NCBI GenBank assembly: GCA_015075405.1
Contig: JABTUK010000002.1
Span: 1,364,001 to 1,428,000 of the forward strand
Reading direction: 5' to 3'
Source: Anaerolineales bacterium
GTDB lineage: Bacteria; Chloroflexota; Anaerolineae; 4572-78; J111
Length of the DNA stretch: 64,000 nucleotides
In this document: piece after piece, positions 43,281 through 51,990 of the stretch
Layout of the letters: each line of letters opens with the position of its first letter
How positions within the stretch are numbered: the first letter of the stretch is position 1
The notes under the pieces: generated by a model
What the model saw: only the letters and a program-made list of their open reading frames with translations
Databases searched by the model: none
Told to the model about the DNA's origin: nothing
Made by a program: the position numbers and the translations under genes

Positions 43281-44330
43281 ATGGAGTCGCTTTTTTCTCG
43301 GCTGTTCAAGTACAGGTCAAGCGAAAAACGTGTTCAGCAGGAAAATTTTCTAACTGAGATTTTCGCTTTTTTGTTGGAAAATGTTCCCAGTCTGCTGGTC
43401 TCATTTCTCAACGAATTTGGGATCATTACGCAAAATCAGTTGGAAAATATCAAAGTTAAGACACAGCGTAGTTTTAGTATAAACTCGGATAAAATCACAC
43501 CCGACATTACCATTGAATTTTCGGTAGAGAACCAAAACTGGCTTATGTTTATTGAGAACAAAGTTGGTGCGCTTGAGGGAAATGAACAATTAACAAAATA
43601 TTCAGATTGTCTGGAAAAGGAAACAAGCCAGGGTACAAAGTGTGCCTTATTATATATAACCCGGTTTTATGATCCTAAAGATAGTCCTTCTCCACAAGTT
43701 ACCCTTTTTCCGATTAGATGGTGGCAAATTCATGAAATGCTTGATAAGTTTATAGATAACTCTTTTGTTTCTCAAGCGAGATTGTTTATGGAAGAAAATA
43801 ATTTGAGCCTATCTAAATGCTTCTCCGATAATCATGTTAAAGCTATGATGTACTGGAATGAAACAAAAGAGTTGATGGATGTATCATTAGGGGACATTGT
43901 GGAGGAAAAATTTGAAGAGATTACCCGAGGAAAATATAGCACGTACTGGGTTAATAAGAATCTACAACTTTATGGAGATTATTTCCAGGCAGTTGGTAAT
44001 TCTTTCTGGTTTGGAATAGGCTATTTTATGGCGCATAGTGGTGATGAAAATCGCCCAACTATAGGTGGATGTATAGTAGTTGAGCCAAGCTACTCAAAGA
44101 GACTCCAAGCCATTCAAGCTCTCAGGGAATTTGCCGAAAAGGATAATGGCTGGGAGTTATCTAATAATTTTAATAGCGAGGAAGAAACGGTCTGGATTAC
44201 GAAGGGTCAATTTTTAGAAGAATTTATGGGGTCAGGTAATCATATTAATGCAATACAAAACTTCTTTTTAGAAATTTTATCAGATGTAAATGAATTCCAA
44301 CAAAGTTATCCTCGTTTAAAGTGGGGGTAA
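43281..44330 (+). CDS. PD-(D/E)xK nuclease superfamily protein (PDDEXK_4-like), second copy
   Basis: 349 residues. The nuclease core appears as PDITIEF near 74-80 and FIENKVGA near 90-97, followed by GNEQLTKYSDCL, a Gln-containing helix. That is the same arrangement as in the protein at 1918-2886, and the C-terminal halves also resemble each other in style. It is AT-rich compared with eutA and eutB and clearly foreign to the operon. Function is unknown; orphan nucleases of this type are frequent in defence regions. It may be transcribed with eutA and eutB. Confidence 0.7.
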   Translation: MESLFSRLFKYRSSEKRVQQENFLTEIFAFLLENVPSLLVSFLNEFGIITQNQLENIKVKTQRSFSINSDKITPDITIEFSVENQNWLMFIENKVGALEGNEQLTKYSDCLEKETSQGTKCALLYITRFYDPKDSPSPQVTLFPIRWWQIHEMLDKFIDNSFVSQARLFMEENNLSLSKCFSDNHVKAMMYWNETKELMDVSLGDIVEEKFEEITRGKYSTYWVNKNLQLYGDYFQAVGNSFWFGIGYFMAHSGDENRPTIGGCIVVEPSYSKRLQAIQALREFAEKDNGWELSNNFNSEEETVWITKGQFLEEFMGSGNHINAIQNFFLEILSDVNEFQQSYPRLKWG

Positions 44331-44463
44331 CAATCAATAGACAATTGAGCAATCTCGCATCTCCCCAGGGATTCCTCCCTGCTTTGCAGGTCGGAATGAC
44401 ATTTTGCTCTTTCATGGGTTATGTCTTAAAATCAACCAACTCTCCTCTCGAAAGGGGACAACG

Positions 44464-45831
44464 ATGCTCCTCCGCACCAAATTATTCGGCAAAACCTACG
44501 AATTTCGTGACATCCGCGAGTTGATGGGCAAGGCCAACGAGCCTAAATCGGGCGATGAGTTGGCCGGCGTGGCCGCCGAGTCGGTGGCCGAGCGGGCTGC
44601 GGCCAAATATGTGCTGGCCGAAGTGACCCTGGAAACGCTGCGCCAGAATCCCGCCGTGCCTTACGACCAAGACGAGGTAACGCGGGTGATTGACGACGCG
44701 GTGAACGAAACGATTTACCAGGAAATCAAAGGCTGGACCGTCGGCGAGTTCCGCGAGTGGATTCTGGCCGATACCACCACTGCCACCGACATCCGCCGCA
44801 TCAGCAACGCCCTCACCGGCGAGATGGTTTCCGCCGTCGCCAAGCTGATGTCCAACCTGGACTTGATTTACGGAGCCAGCAAAATCCGGGTCGGCTCCCA
44901 CTGCCGCAACACCACCGGCCAGCCCGGCACGCTAGCGAGTCGAAACCAGCCCAACCACCCCACCGACAGCCCGGAAGGCATCCGCGCCGAAATCTACGAG
45001 GGCCTGTCCTACGGCTCCGGCGACAGCGTCATCGGCATCAATCCGGTGGATGACAGCGTCGGCAGCGTGATGCGCCTGCTCGATATGACCTACGACGTCA
45101 TCCAGACCTGGCAAATTCCCACCCAAAACTGCTTATTAGCCCACGTGACCACCCAGATGCAGGCCATGAAACAGGGCGCGCCGGTGGGCCTGGTCTTTCA
45201 AAGTCTGGCCGGCTCCGAAAAAGGCAACGCCAGCTTCGGAGTGGATGTCGGGCTGATGGACGAAGCCTACGCCATGGCCCAGAAATATTGCTGGCCCGAA
45301 GGCCCCAACTATATGTATTTTGAAACCGGGCAAGGCTCGGCCCTCTCCGCCGACGCTCACAACGGCTGGGACCAACTGACCCTGGAGGCCCGCATCTACA
45401 GCCTGGCCAAACGCTGGCAGCCGTATCAGGTCAACACGGTGGTCGGTTTTATCGGGCCGGAATATCTGTACGACGCGGTCCAGATCACCCGCGCCGGGCT
45501 GGAAGACCACTTTATGGGCAAGCTGACCGGCATCCCGATGGGCTGCGATGCCTGTTACACCAATCACGCTCGCGCTACCCAAAACGACATCGAAAACCTG
45601 GCCGTGCTGCTCAGCGCCGCCGGCTGCAACTACTTCATGGGCGTGCCCATGGGCGATGACGTGATGCTGGCCTACCAATGCACCAGCTATCACGACGCCC
45701 CTTCGCTGCGCCAGACGCTCGGCCTGCGCCCGCTGCCGGAGTTTGAGTGCTGGCTGGAAGAATTGGGCCTGATGCGCAATGGCCGCTTGACGGAGAAGGC
45801 GGGGGACCCGTCGTTTTTCTTGAGACGATGA
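44464..45831 (+). CDS. eutB: Ethanolamine ammonia-lyase large subunit
   Basis: 455 residues, normal for EutB, the catalytic TIM-barrel subunit that uses adenosylcobalamin to convert ethanolamine to acetaldehyde and ammonia. I start at ATG 44464 (GAAAGGGG upstream) because the family begins MLLRTKLFGKTYEF. The frame from 44404 adds a spurious 20 residues. Diagnostic stretches are ADTTTATDIRRISNALTGEM, LVFQSLAGSEKGN, YFETGQGSALSADAHNGWDQ and GIPMGCDACYTNHA. A hairpin follows at 45864-45903, then the inserted restriction-modification genes. Confidence 0.95.
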   Translation: MLLRTKLFGKTYEFRDIRELMGKANEPKSGDELAGVAAESVAERAAAKYVLAEVTLETLRQNPAVPYDQDEVTRVIDDAVNETIYQEIKGWTVGEFREWILADTTTATDIRRISNALTGEMVSAVAKLMSNLDLIYGASKIRVGSHCRNTTGQPGTLASRNQPNHPTDSPEGIRAEIYEGLSYGSGDSVIGINPVDDSVGSVMRLLDMTYDVIQTWQIPTQNCLLAHVTTQMQAMKQGAPVGLVFQSLAGSEKGNASFGVDVGLMDEAYAMAQKYCWPEGPNYMYFETGQGSALSADAHNGWDQLTLEARIYSLAKRWQPYQVNTVVGFIGPEYLYDAVQITRAGLEDHFMGKLTGIPMGCDACYTNHARATQNDIENLAVLLSAAGCNYFMGVPMGDDVMLAYQCTSYHDAPSLRQTLGLRPLPEFECWLEELGLMRNGRLTEKAGDPSFFLRR

Positions 45832-45849
45832 GAAGGAAATGCGGTTTCC

Positions 45850-45916
45850 CGATAATAAATTATGCGGGAGGCCTGATATTCCAATATCAAGGTTTCCTCC
45901 TGCTTCAAAGTTAGCC
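45850..45916 (+). other. attC-like site at the left border of the restriction-modification cassette
   Basis: The 3' end reads TTCAAA-GTTAGCC, like the L'-spacer-R' end of integron attC sites. A stem GCGGGAGG/CCTCCTGC (45864-45871 with 45896-45903) extends inward through TGATATT/AATATCA with a bulged T tract, the shape of folded attC. The R'' box is weak (CGATAAT). It could instead be only the eutB transcript-end hairpin, but no T run follows. Confidence 0.45.
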
Positions 45917-45999
45917 GGATGCTGGTTTTGTTATTCAGTTTCTACAACATATAGTAGGGTATAAATAACACATACTGAATACAGTGTTACTTTTGATGT

Positions 46000-46027
46000 T
46001 TGACTTCCTTGCGAGGTTGGTTATACT
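46000..46027 (+). promoter_or_regulatory. Promoter of the DNA methyltransferase gene
   Basis: TTGACT (46000-46005), a 16-base spacer and TATACT (46022-46027). Transcripts would start about 35 bases before ATG 46068. The pair thus carries its own promoter, unlike most cassette genes. No control-protein gene or C-box was seen. Confidence 0.65.
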
Positions 46028-46067
46028 ACGGGTAGAGAAAAAATGTTCGATTGCGAGGAAGTAAAAA

Positions 46068-46946
46068 ATGGAATACATTAACCAAATTATTCAGGGTGAT
46101 TGCGAAGAAGTTTTGAAACAATTCCCTGATGATTCGATTGATTTAATTTTTACCTCCCCCCCTTACGCCGACCAAAGAAAAAGCACCTACGGCGGCATCA
46201 AACCTGATGATTATGTTGACTGGTTTTTGCCAAAAGCAGAACAGTTTTTACGTGTCCTCAAACCCACCGGAACATTTATTCTCAACATAAAAGAAAGAGT
46301 TGTTAATGGTGAACGTCACACTTATGTAATTGAATTAATCTTGAAAATGAGAAAGCAGGGGTGGTTGTGGACCGAAGAATTTATGTGGCACAAAAAAAAT
46401 TCTTATCCCGGCAAATGGCCCAATCGATTTAGAGATTCCTGGGAGCGATTACTCCAATTCAACAAGCACAAAAAGTTCAATATGTATCAAGACGCCGTGA
46501 TGGTTCCGGTTGGAGATTGGGCGCAAGACCGTTTAGCTAATCTTAGCGAAACTGACAAAATCAGAGATGAGTCCAGAGTTGGCAGTGGATTTGGAAAAAA
46601 TATTTCTAACTGGCTTGGCCGGGATATGGTTTACCCCAATAATGTCATTCATATGGCAACCGAGTGTGGTAACAGAAATCATAGTGCGGCCTTTCCCGTA
46701 GAATTACCGAGTTGGTTTATTAAGCTCTTTACTCAAAGAGGAGATATTGTACTGGACCCGTTTATAGGTTCTGGTACTACAGCAGTTGCAGCGATAGAAC
46801 TTGGGCGGAATTATGTTGGGATAGACATTAGTGACGAATATTATTATTTATCCCATGAAAGAACATCGGGCATTCAAATGCAACTTTTAGAAATAAAATC
46901 AGAACGAGGAACATACAATCCCAATGGAACCGCTCAATCTGGATGA
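46068..46946 (+). CDS. Type II DNA methyltransferase (beta-class, N4-cytosine or N6-adenine)
   Basis: 292 residues. The catalytic motif IV TSPPY (29-33) precedes the SAM motif region DPFIGSGTT (about 229-237), the order of beta-class enzymes. The SPPY form is usual for N4-cytosine methylation. It overlaps the downstream endonuclease frame by 23 bases, so the two are coupled. GAGGAAG precedes the ATG. AT-rich composition contrasts with eutB and eutC on either side and points to recent acquisition. The recognition sequence cannot be read from the protein. Confidence 0.85.
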   Translation: MEYINQIIQGDCEEVLKQFPDDSIDLIFTSPPYADQRKSTYGGIKPDDYVDWFLPKAEQFLRVLKPTGTFILNIKERVVNGERHTYVIELILKMRKQGWLWTEEFMWHKKNSYPGKWPNRFRDSWERLLQFNKHKKFNMYQDAVMVPVGDWAQDRLANLSETDKIRDESRVGSGFGKNISNWLGRDMVYPNNVIHMATECGNRNHSAAFPVELPSWFIKLFTQRGDIVLDPFIGSGTTAVAAIELGRNYVGIDISDEYYYLSHERTSGIQMQLLEIKSERGTYNPNGTAQSG

Positions 46947-47679
46947 TGTTCGGGAATACGTCAATGAGAATATTGTTGACTTTCACCAGCGTCGCATTAA
47001 ATCGCTGGAAGACCTCAAGCTTGGAAAACTGCTTAAGAAAAACCCCTACTTATTCAAAGCCAAGAATATTGTTACCGCAGGCCAACTCATCGAAGGTTTG
47101 CTGGATGCCTTTTTGTCCTCATCCGAGGAAAAGCTGTTTGGCGATTTCCTGGAAGGATTAGCGGTTTTTATTGCCGGTAAAACGTGTGGTGGACATAAAT
47201 CAGCAGCTACCGGTGTAGACCTGGAATTTATCAATAACGGTATCCATTACGTTGTATCCATAAAATCAGGAACAAATTGGGGAAATAGTTCCCAACAAAC
47301 CAAACTGCAACAAGATTTACAAAAAGCTGCCGCAACAATCAAACAGGCTCGGTTTGGGACAAACGTTCAGGCCGTTTTAGGAATATGTTACGGAAAGACA
47401 AAGACCAGCTATTTGCGAGGTTATCTCAAAGTGGTTGGTCAAAATTTTTGGTATCTCATCAGCGAAAACAAAGATTTGTATACCGACATCATTGAACCGA
47501 TTGGCTATCGCGCAAAGCAGCATAATGACACCTTTGTCAATGAAAAAGCCAGAGTAACCAACAAATTCACGAAGAAATTCATTGATGCTTTTTGCGATGA
47601 AACCGGTGCAATTGATTGGGTAAAGTTGGTTGAGTGGAACAGTGGCAATTTTGATTTGGACAAGTTTATTTCCGGCTAA
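46924..47679 (+). CDS. Type II restriction endonuclease (PD-(D/E)xK type)
   Basis: 251 residues. A plausible PD-(D/E)xK centre is GVDLEFINNGIHY (Asp near 99) followed by VVSIKSGTNWGN (Lys near 114); the usual Glu is Ser, as in some Type II enzymes. The partner is the overlapping methyltransferase gene, which would protect host DNA. By general look it could belong to the Eco47II/MjaII/Sau96I-type group, but I cannot confirm this. The stop codon TAA lies inside the GGCTAAC box of the attC-like site that follows, as is usual for integron cassette genes. Confidence 0.8.
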   Translation: MEPLNLDDVREYVNENIVDFHQRRIKSLEDLKLGKLLKKNPYLFKAKNIVTAGQLIEGLLDAFLSSSEEKLFGDFLEGLAVFIAGKTCGGHKSAATGVDLEFINNGIHYVVSIKSGTNWGNSSQQTKLQQDLQKAAATIKQARFGTNVQAVLGICYGKTKTSYLRGYLKVVGQNFWYLISENKDLYTDIIEPIGYRAKQHNDTFVNEKARVTNKFTKKFIDAFCDETGAIDWVKLVEWNSGNFDLDKFISG

Positions 47680-47799
47680 CAAATCAATGCACGCGAATTG
47701 CTATGCAGCGTTTAATAAGAATTGGGTGGGGCTGCAAAGTTGTTCTTGTTTTGAAAGTGGTTTTGCTGGCCCGCAATCGCGTGATTTCAAACGTTGGCT
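47674..47799 (+). other. attC-like recombination site (126 bp) after the endonuclease gene
   Basis: R''-like GGCTAAC (47674-47680) and R'-like GTTGGCT (47793-47799) bound an imperfect palindrome. AAATCA..CACGCGAATTGC (47681-47701) pairs with GCAATCGCGTGATTT (47773-47787) with bulges. The AAATCAATG and TTTCAAAC spacers look like attC spacers, and the length resembles VCR-type sites. CCGGCTAAC is the exact 9-base complement of GTTAGCCGG at 45910-45918, the expected relation between a cassette's start and its own R'' box. The closing stretch 47800-47887 shows nothing else. Confidence 0.6.
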
Positions 47800-47887
47800 G
47801 AATTTTAGTGGAATCGTGGCTCTGATATTGTTGGAGTTTCTTCGTAAGTCAGATCTAATGCGAAAATGGATAAGGATAAGCTGAAAT

Positions 47888-48526
47888 ATGAGTGAATTCT
47901 GGGAGGATGCCTTCCAGGAAAAGAATTTGATGTGGGGGGAAGAACCAACCCCCTTAGCCATCGAGGCCGCTGAGATTTTTAAGCAACTAGGCTTTAGGAA
48001 GATATTGATTCCCGGATTTGGTTACGGAAGGAATGCGAGGCCGTTCTATGAGCAGGAATTTGAAGTCACCGGGATTGAAATCTCTGGCACAGCCATCAAA
48101 CTGGCCCAAAAACTGTTGGGCCCAGAAATCCGAGTTTTCCAGGGATCTGTTGATGATATGCCATTTGACCAAGATGCCTATGACGGAATTTTTTGTCACG
48201 CCTTGATCCACCTCCTGGATGCAGGCCAAAGAAAGAAACTGATCCTGGACTGTTACCGTCAACTCCGGCCCGGCGGTATGATGTTCTTCACCGCCATAAC
48301 GAAGGACGCAAGTACATATGGAGTTGGTGAGAAATTAGGTACGGATCGTTATAGGACAAAGGATGGGGTAAACCTCTACTTTTACGACAAAGACTCTATC
48401 AAGGAAGAATTTGGCGGGTTTGGCTTGTTTGAGGCGACAAAAATTGACGAGGCTGGTAACGGAAAACCAGCCACAAGGTTTTGGAAGGTTGTCTGTAAAA
48501 AAACGGAGGCTCATGTACAGAACTAG
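47888..48526 (+). CDS. Class I SAM-dependent methyltransferase (thiopurine/TehB-like)
   Basis: 212 residues. After a WEDAFQEKNLMWGEEPTPLA start comes the SAM motif IPGFGYGRNARPFYE (about 42-56), then VTGIEIS, DMPFDQDAYDGIFCHALIHLL and LRPGGMMFFTAI. The WE..F....WG opening and this arrangement recall thiopurine and tellurite (TehB) methyltransferases, so a small-molecule or detoxifying role is likelier than DNA methylation. It follows the attC-like site on the same strand and may belong to a second cassette. I found no matching attC after it. Confidence 0.75.
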   Translation: MSEFWEDAFQEKNLMWGEEPTPLAIEAAEIFKQLGFRKILIPGFGYGRNARPFYEQEFEVTGIEISGTAIKLAQKLLGPEIRVFQGSVDDMPFDQDAYDGIFCHALIHLLDAGQRKKLILDCYRQLRPGGMMFFTAITKDASTYGVGEKLGTDRYRTKDGVNLYFYDKDSIKEEFGGFGLFEATKIDEAGNGKPATRFWKVVCKKTEAHVQN

Positions 48527-48544
48527 TGCAGCCACTTGCCTTGC

Positions 48545-48625
48545 CGCCCGGCGATTAATCGCCGGGCTATAGAACAGCGCCCCATCAATGGGGCTTAGCC
48601 GGATTTATCCGGCGCTGTTTCGTAG
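48545..48625. repeat. Palindromic hairpin repeat (GCCCGGCGATTAATCGCCGGGC type)
   Basis: A perfect 22-base palindrome centred on ATTAAT (48548-48569) is followed by a second stem-loop, ACAGCGCC..GGCGCTGT (about 48577-48618). It lies in the 224-base gap between the methyltransferase and eutC; the remainder of the gap up to 48750 shows a TGCAGCCA/TGGCTGCA inverted pair only. Confidence 0.65.
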
Positions 48626-48750
48626 AAATTCATTTCCGGGTGATGACCGGATAGGATTGCGCTTGTTCTTAACATGAGCTAAAGAAATTTGGCTGCAAGA
48701 AAAGTTACAGGAACAAGAAATGGATCGAGCAGCTTGAAAGGATCATCCTG

Positions 48751-49641
48751 ATGCAAGAAACCGAAATTCAAGCCATTGTTCAGGCCGTGCTGGCTGAAAT
48801 CAACAAGCGGCAGGGGGCCAGCCAACTGGCCACCCTGGTGGGTGGGGCCAGAGAAAATGGGCTGGTGATTGACCTGCCCGACCCCACCGACGAAGCCGCC
48901 CGCCGCGCGCCCGGCGTGGTCAACCCCATTGACCCGGAAGGGCTGCGGGCGCTGATGGCCGCCACCCCCACCCGCATCGGCGTGGGGCGGGCCGGGCCAA
49001 GGCCGCGCACCAAAGCGCTGCTGCTCTTTCAGGCCGACCACGGCGTAACCCAGGATGCGCTGTTCCACGAAGTCAACCCCAAGCTGCTGGAAGAGCAGGG
49101 CTTGTTTGTGGTCGAAAGCCAGGTCAAAGACCGGCAGGAATATCTGAAACGGCCCGACTTGGGCCGCAAGCTGACCGAGGAGTCGAAACGCATCCTGGCC
49201 GAGCGCTGTGTCAAAAAGCCGGATGTACAAATTTTTGTCGGCGACGGCTTGAGCGGTGCGGCCATCGAGCACAATTTGGCCAAAGTGATGCCGGTGCTGA
49301 AACAGGGTTTACAAGCGGCCGGGTTGTCTATCGGCACGCCCTTTTTCGTCAAAAATGCGCGGGTCGGCCTGCTCAATGATGTCAACAGCATTGTAGATGC
49401 CCAGGTCTGCATCCTGCTCATCGGCGAGCGGCCTGGTCTGGCCCGCGCCGAAAGCATGAGCATTTATATGGGTTTCCGCCCTAAACCCGACTCGTCCGAC
49501 GCCAACCGCGACGTGGTCTGCAACATCTACGAGGGCGGCCTCAACCCCCTGGAAGCCGGCGCGCTGGCCGTGCAGATGATTCAAAAAATGATTAAATATC
49601 AGACCAGCGGGGTGGATTTAAAATTAGTAGATAAAACGTGA
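48751..49641 (+). CDS. eutC: Ethanolamine ammonia-lyase small subunit
   Basis: 296 residues of the EutC family, which completes the cobalamin-binding site of EutBC. Core motifs are RIGVGRAGPRPRTKALLLFQADHG, VGDGLSGAAIEHN, CILLIGERPGLA and YMGFRPKPDSSDANRDVVCNIY. The first 20 residues (MQETEIQAIVQAVLAEINKR) form an amphipathic helix typical of microcompartment encapsulation peptides. It is separated from eutB by about 2.9 kb of inserted DNA, yet it keeps the same strand and order. Confidence 0.94.
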   Translation: MQETEIQAIVQAVLAEINKRQGASQLATLVGGARENGLVIDLPDPTDEAARRAPGVVNPIDPEGLRALMAATPTRIGVGRAGPRPRTKALLLFQADHGVTQDALFHEVNPKLLEEQGLFVVESQVKDRQEYLKRPDLGRKLTEESKRILAERCVKKPDVQIFVGDGLSGAAIEHNLAKVMPVLKQGLQAAGLSIGTPFFVKNARVGLLNDVNSIVDAQVCILLIGERPGLARAESMSIYMGFRPKPDSSDANRDVVCNIYEGGLNPLEAGALAVQMIQKMIKYQTSGVDLKLVDKT

Positions 49642-49704
49642 TGCGTGATACGTGATGCGTGAGATCACGTTTCACGCATCACGTATCACGCATCACGCAT
49701 CATT
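49639..49704. repeat. Heptad tandem/inverted repeat (GTGATGC/GTGATAC units)
   Basis: GTGATGC and GTGATAC units on the left face GCATCAC and GTATCAC units on the right, between eutC and eutL. The same unit family recurs at 54049-54102 and 54764-54818 within this operon. Confidence 0.75.
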
Positions 49705-49719
49705 GAGGAGGAACACACT

Positions 49720-50391
49720 ATGGCAATTCTCGATCCCATCAAAGCCGACGTTCTGGCTGTGCGGCTCATCCCCAACCTGGACCGCGGCTTTGCCGAGCAG
49801 TTGAAGTCGCAATATCCTGATTTGAATCCAGGCCATCGCAGCCTGGGCCTAATTACGGCCAGCATTGACGATGCCCTCTACGCCTCGATTGACGAAGCGA
49901 CCAAAATGGCCGACGTCGAGGTGGTTTATGCCCGCTCCTTCTATGCCGGCTCGGCCCATGCTTCCGGCCCGCTGTCGGGCGAAATCATCGCCATGCTCTC
50001 CGGGCCGGACCCGGCCGAGGTGCGCGCCGGGCTGAACGCGGCTACCAGTTACCTGGAAAATGAAGCCTGGTTCTACTCGGCCAATGACGATAACTCGCTG
50101 GCCTTCTTTGCCCATACTATTTCCAGCACCGGCTCTTATCTGTCCAAAGCGGCCAGTATTCCACGCGGCCAGCCGTTAGCTTATCTGATTGCGCCGCCGT
50201 TGGAAGCCACGTATGGCCTCGACGCTGCGCTCAAAGCCGCCGATGTCCAGATGCAGGTCTGGTACAACCCGCCTTCGGAAACCAACTTTTCCGGCGGTTT
50301 GCTGACCGGCACTCAGAGCGCCTGCCGCGCCGCCTGCGCCGCCTTCCGCGATGCGGTGCTGGAAGTGGCGCGAAGTCCATTGAAGTTCTAA
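49720..50391 (+). CDS. eutL: Ethanolamine microcompartment shell protein EutL
   Basis: 223 residues, matching EutL, a trimeric shell protein with two circularly permuted BMC domains and a gated central pore. Characteristic stretches are VLAVRLIPNLDRGFAEQL, LGLITASIDDALYASIDEATKMADVEVVYARSFYAGSAHASGPLSGE and LTGTQSACRAACAAF. GAGGAGG precedes the ATG. Spacing to eutC is filled by a heptad repeat hairpin. Confidence 0.94.
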   Translation: MAILDPIKADVLAVRLIPNLDRGFAEQLKSQYPDLNPGHRSLGLITASIDDALYASIDEATKMADVEVVYARSFYAGSAHASGPLSGEIIAMLSGPDPAEVRAGLNAATSYLENEAWFYSANDDNSLAFFAHTISSTGSYLSKAASIPRGQPLAYLIAPPLEATYGLDAALKAADVQMQVWYNPPSETNFSGGLLTGTQSACRAACAAFRDAVLEVARSPLKF

Positions 50392-50396
50392 AGAAC

Positions 50397-50467
50397 GACC
50401 GGAGACGGGAGACCGGGGACCGGGTTGGTGAGAGACCCCGGTCTCCGGTCATCGGTCTCCGGTCTCC
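50397..50467. repeat. Heptad tandem/inverted repeat (GACCGGA/GACCGGG units)
   Basis: GACCGGA, GACGGGA and GACCGGG units face CCCGGTCTCCGGTC..GGTCTCCGGTCTCCC. It forms a strong GC-rich stem between eutL and eutE. Confidence 0.75.
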
Positions 50468-50478
50468 CAGAAAAAACT

Positions 50479-51984
50479 ATGACACAAAATTACGACAACG
50501 ACCTTCAATCTATCCAGGAAGCCCGCAGCCTGGCCGAAGCGGCCTATGAGGCTCAGCAGAAATTTTTTCGCTTCAGCCAGGAGCAGGTAGACCGGGTTTG
50601 CCAGGCCATGGCCGATGCCGCCTACCGCGAGTCGGCCCGGCTGGGGCAGATGGCCTCTGAGGAAACCGGCTACGGGATTCCGCGCCACAAGATGCTCAAA
50701 AACCACCTGGGCAGCAAGTTTTTGTGGGAAGCGATCAAAAATATCAAAACGGTCGGGGTGATTAATGAAGACCGGGCCAGGGGCATTATCGAAATCGGCT
50801 GGCCGATGGGCGTGGTGGCGGCGGTCAGCCCCAGCACCAACCCCACTTCGACGGTGATGTACAAAACCCTGGTGTCGGTCAAGGCCCGTAACGGCGTAGT
50901 CCACGCCCCCCATCCTGCGGCGGCCAAATGCTGTGTCGAAACGGCGCGGGTCATGGCCGAGGCCGGCGAAGCAGCCGGGATGCCGCACGGGCTGGTCGGC
51001 TGCATGTCCAAAATCTCCTTGCCAGGCTCGCAGGAGTTGATGCGGCACAAACGCATCTCGGTGATCGTGGCAACCGGCGGCTCGGAGATTGTGCGGGTGG
51101 CCCACAGCATGGGCAAACCGGCTTACGGCGTCGGGCCGGGCAACGTGCCCTGCTATGTGGACCGCAGCGCCGACATCAAACAGGCGGCCTATTACATCGT
51201 CTCCAGCAAGGCATTTGATAACTCGGTCATCTGCGCCACCGAGCAGGCGGTCATTGCCGACAAACCGATTGCCGCCCAACTGCGGGCCGAGATGGAACGG
51301 CTGGGCGCTTATTTTGTCAACCCGGAGCAGGCGGCGGCCCTGGCCACGGCCCTCTTTTCGCCAACGGGCGTGATCTATCCGCGCAGCGTGGGCCAGACGC
51401 CGCAAAAGTTGGCAGAGATGGCCGGTATCCAGATTCCGGCTTCGGCCAAAATTTTGGTCGCGCCGTTGAGCAAGGTCGGCAAAGAGGAGCCGCTTTCGCG
51501 TGAAAAGCTGACCACCGTGTTGGGCTGGTATGAAGCCGACGGCTGGGAAGCGGGCTGCGAGCGCTGCATCGAGATGATTCGTTTTGGCGGCAGGGGACAC
51601 ACCCTGGTCATCCATGCCACCGACGAAAACGTGATTTTGCAATTTGGTCTGGAAAAGCCGGTCTTTCGCATCCTGGTCAACACCATGGGTACGCTTGGCT
51701 CGGTCGGCTACACTACCAACCTCATGCCCTCGATGACCCTCGGTTCCGGCGGCATCGGCGGCTCGATCAGCGGTGACAATATCACCACCACCCATTTGAT
51801 GAACATCAAACGGGTGGCCTACGGCGTCCGTACCCCGCCGGCGGAGGCGATGGTGGATGCCGCCGCCACCCCCCCCCCTCCCCCCCCGTTCACGGGGGGG
51901 CAAGGGGGGGTCAGCCAGGCCGAAGTCGAGGCGATTGTCCGGGCGGTGATCGAGGAGGTTTTGGGCCGGAAGGGAGGATATTGA
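50479..51984 (+). CDS. eutE: Acetaldehyde dehydrogenase (acylating) EutE
   Basis: 501 residues from ATG 50479; the earlier frame start lies in a repeat. It oxidises acetaldehyde to acetyl-CoA inside the microcompartment. The ALDH fold shows VAAVSPSTNPTSTV near 118, GPGNVPCYVD near 224 and the nucleophile in NSVICATEQAV near 252. A Pro/Gly linker near 462-480 is followed by VSQAEVEAIVRAVIEEVLGR, an amphipathic C-terminal helix with the look of an encapsulation peptide. The linker is encoded on a C10-T-C8 tract (51869-51887), a possible slippage site. Confidence 0.93.
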   Translation: MTQNYDNDLQSIQEARSLAEAAYEAQQKFFRFSQEQVDRVCQAMADAAYRESARLGQMASEETGYGIPRHKMLKNHLGSKFLWEAIKNIKTVGVINEDRARGIIEIGWPMGVVAAVSPSTNPTSTVMYKTLVSVKARNGVVHAPHPAAAKCCVETARVMAEAGEAAGMPHGLVGCMSKISLPGSQELMRHKRISVIVATGGSEIVRVAHSMGKPAYGVGPGNVPCYVDRSADIKQAAYYIVSSKAFDNSVICATEQAVIADKPIAAQLRAEMERLGAYFVNPEQAAALATALFSPTGVIYPRSVGQTPQKLAEMAGIQIPASAKILVAPLSKVGKEEPLSREKLTTVLGWYEADGWEAGCERCIEMIRFGGRGHTLVIHATDENVILQFGLEKPVFRILVNTMGTLGSVGYTTNLMPSMTLGSGGIGGSISGDNITTTHLMNIKRVAYGVRTPPAEAMVDAAATPPPPPPFTGGQGGVSQAEVEAIVRAVIEEVLGRKGGY

Positions 51985-51990
51985 TAACTG

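Noticed and set aside
46068..47679. Type I or III restriction system
   Set aside because: There are only two short genes with beta-class methyltransferase and small endonuclease features; no helicase or specificity subunit.
48527..48750. Third attC-like site closing a cassette around the methyltransferase at 47888-48526
   Set aside because: Only TGCAGCCA/TGGCTGCA was found; no L-box pairing or GTT-type R' box could be aligned.
50449..51903. 484-codon minus-strand frame opposite eutE
   Set aside because: It is a shadow of the GC-rich EutE gene, with a His/Arg/Gly-rich composition typical of antisense frames.
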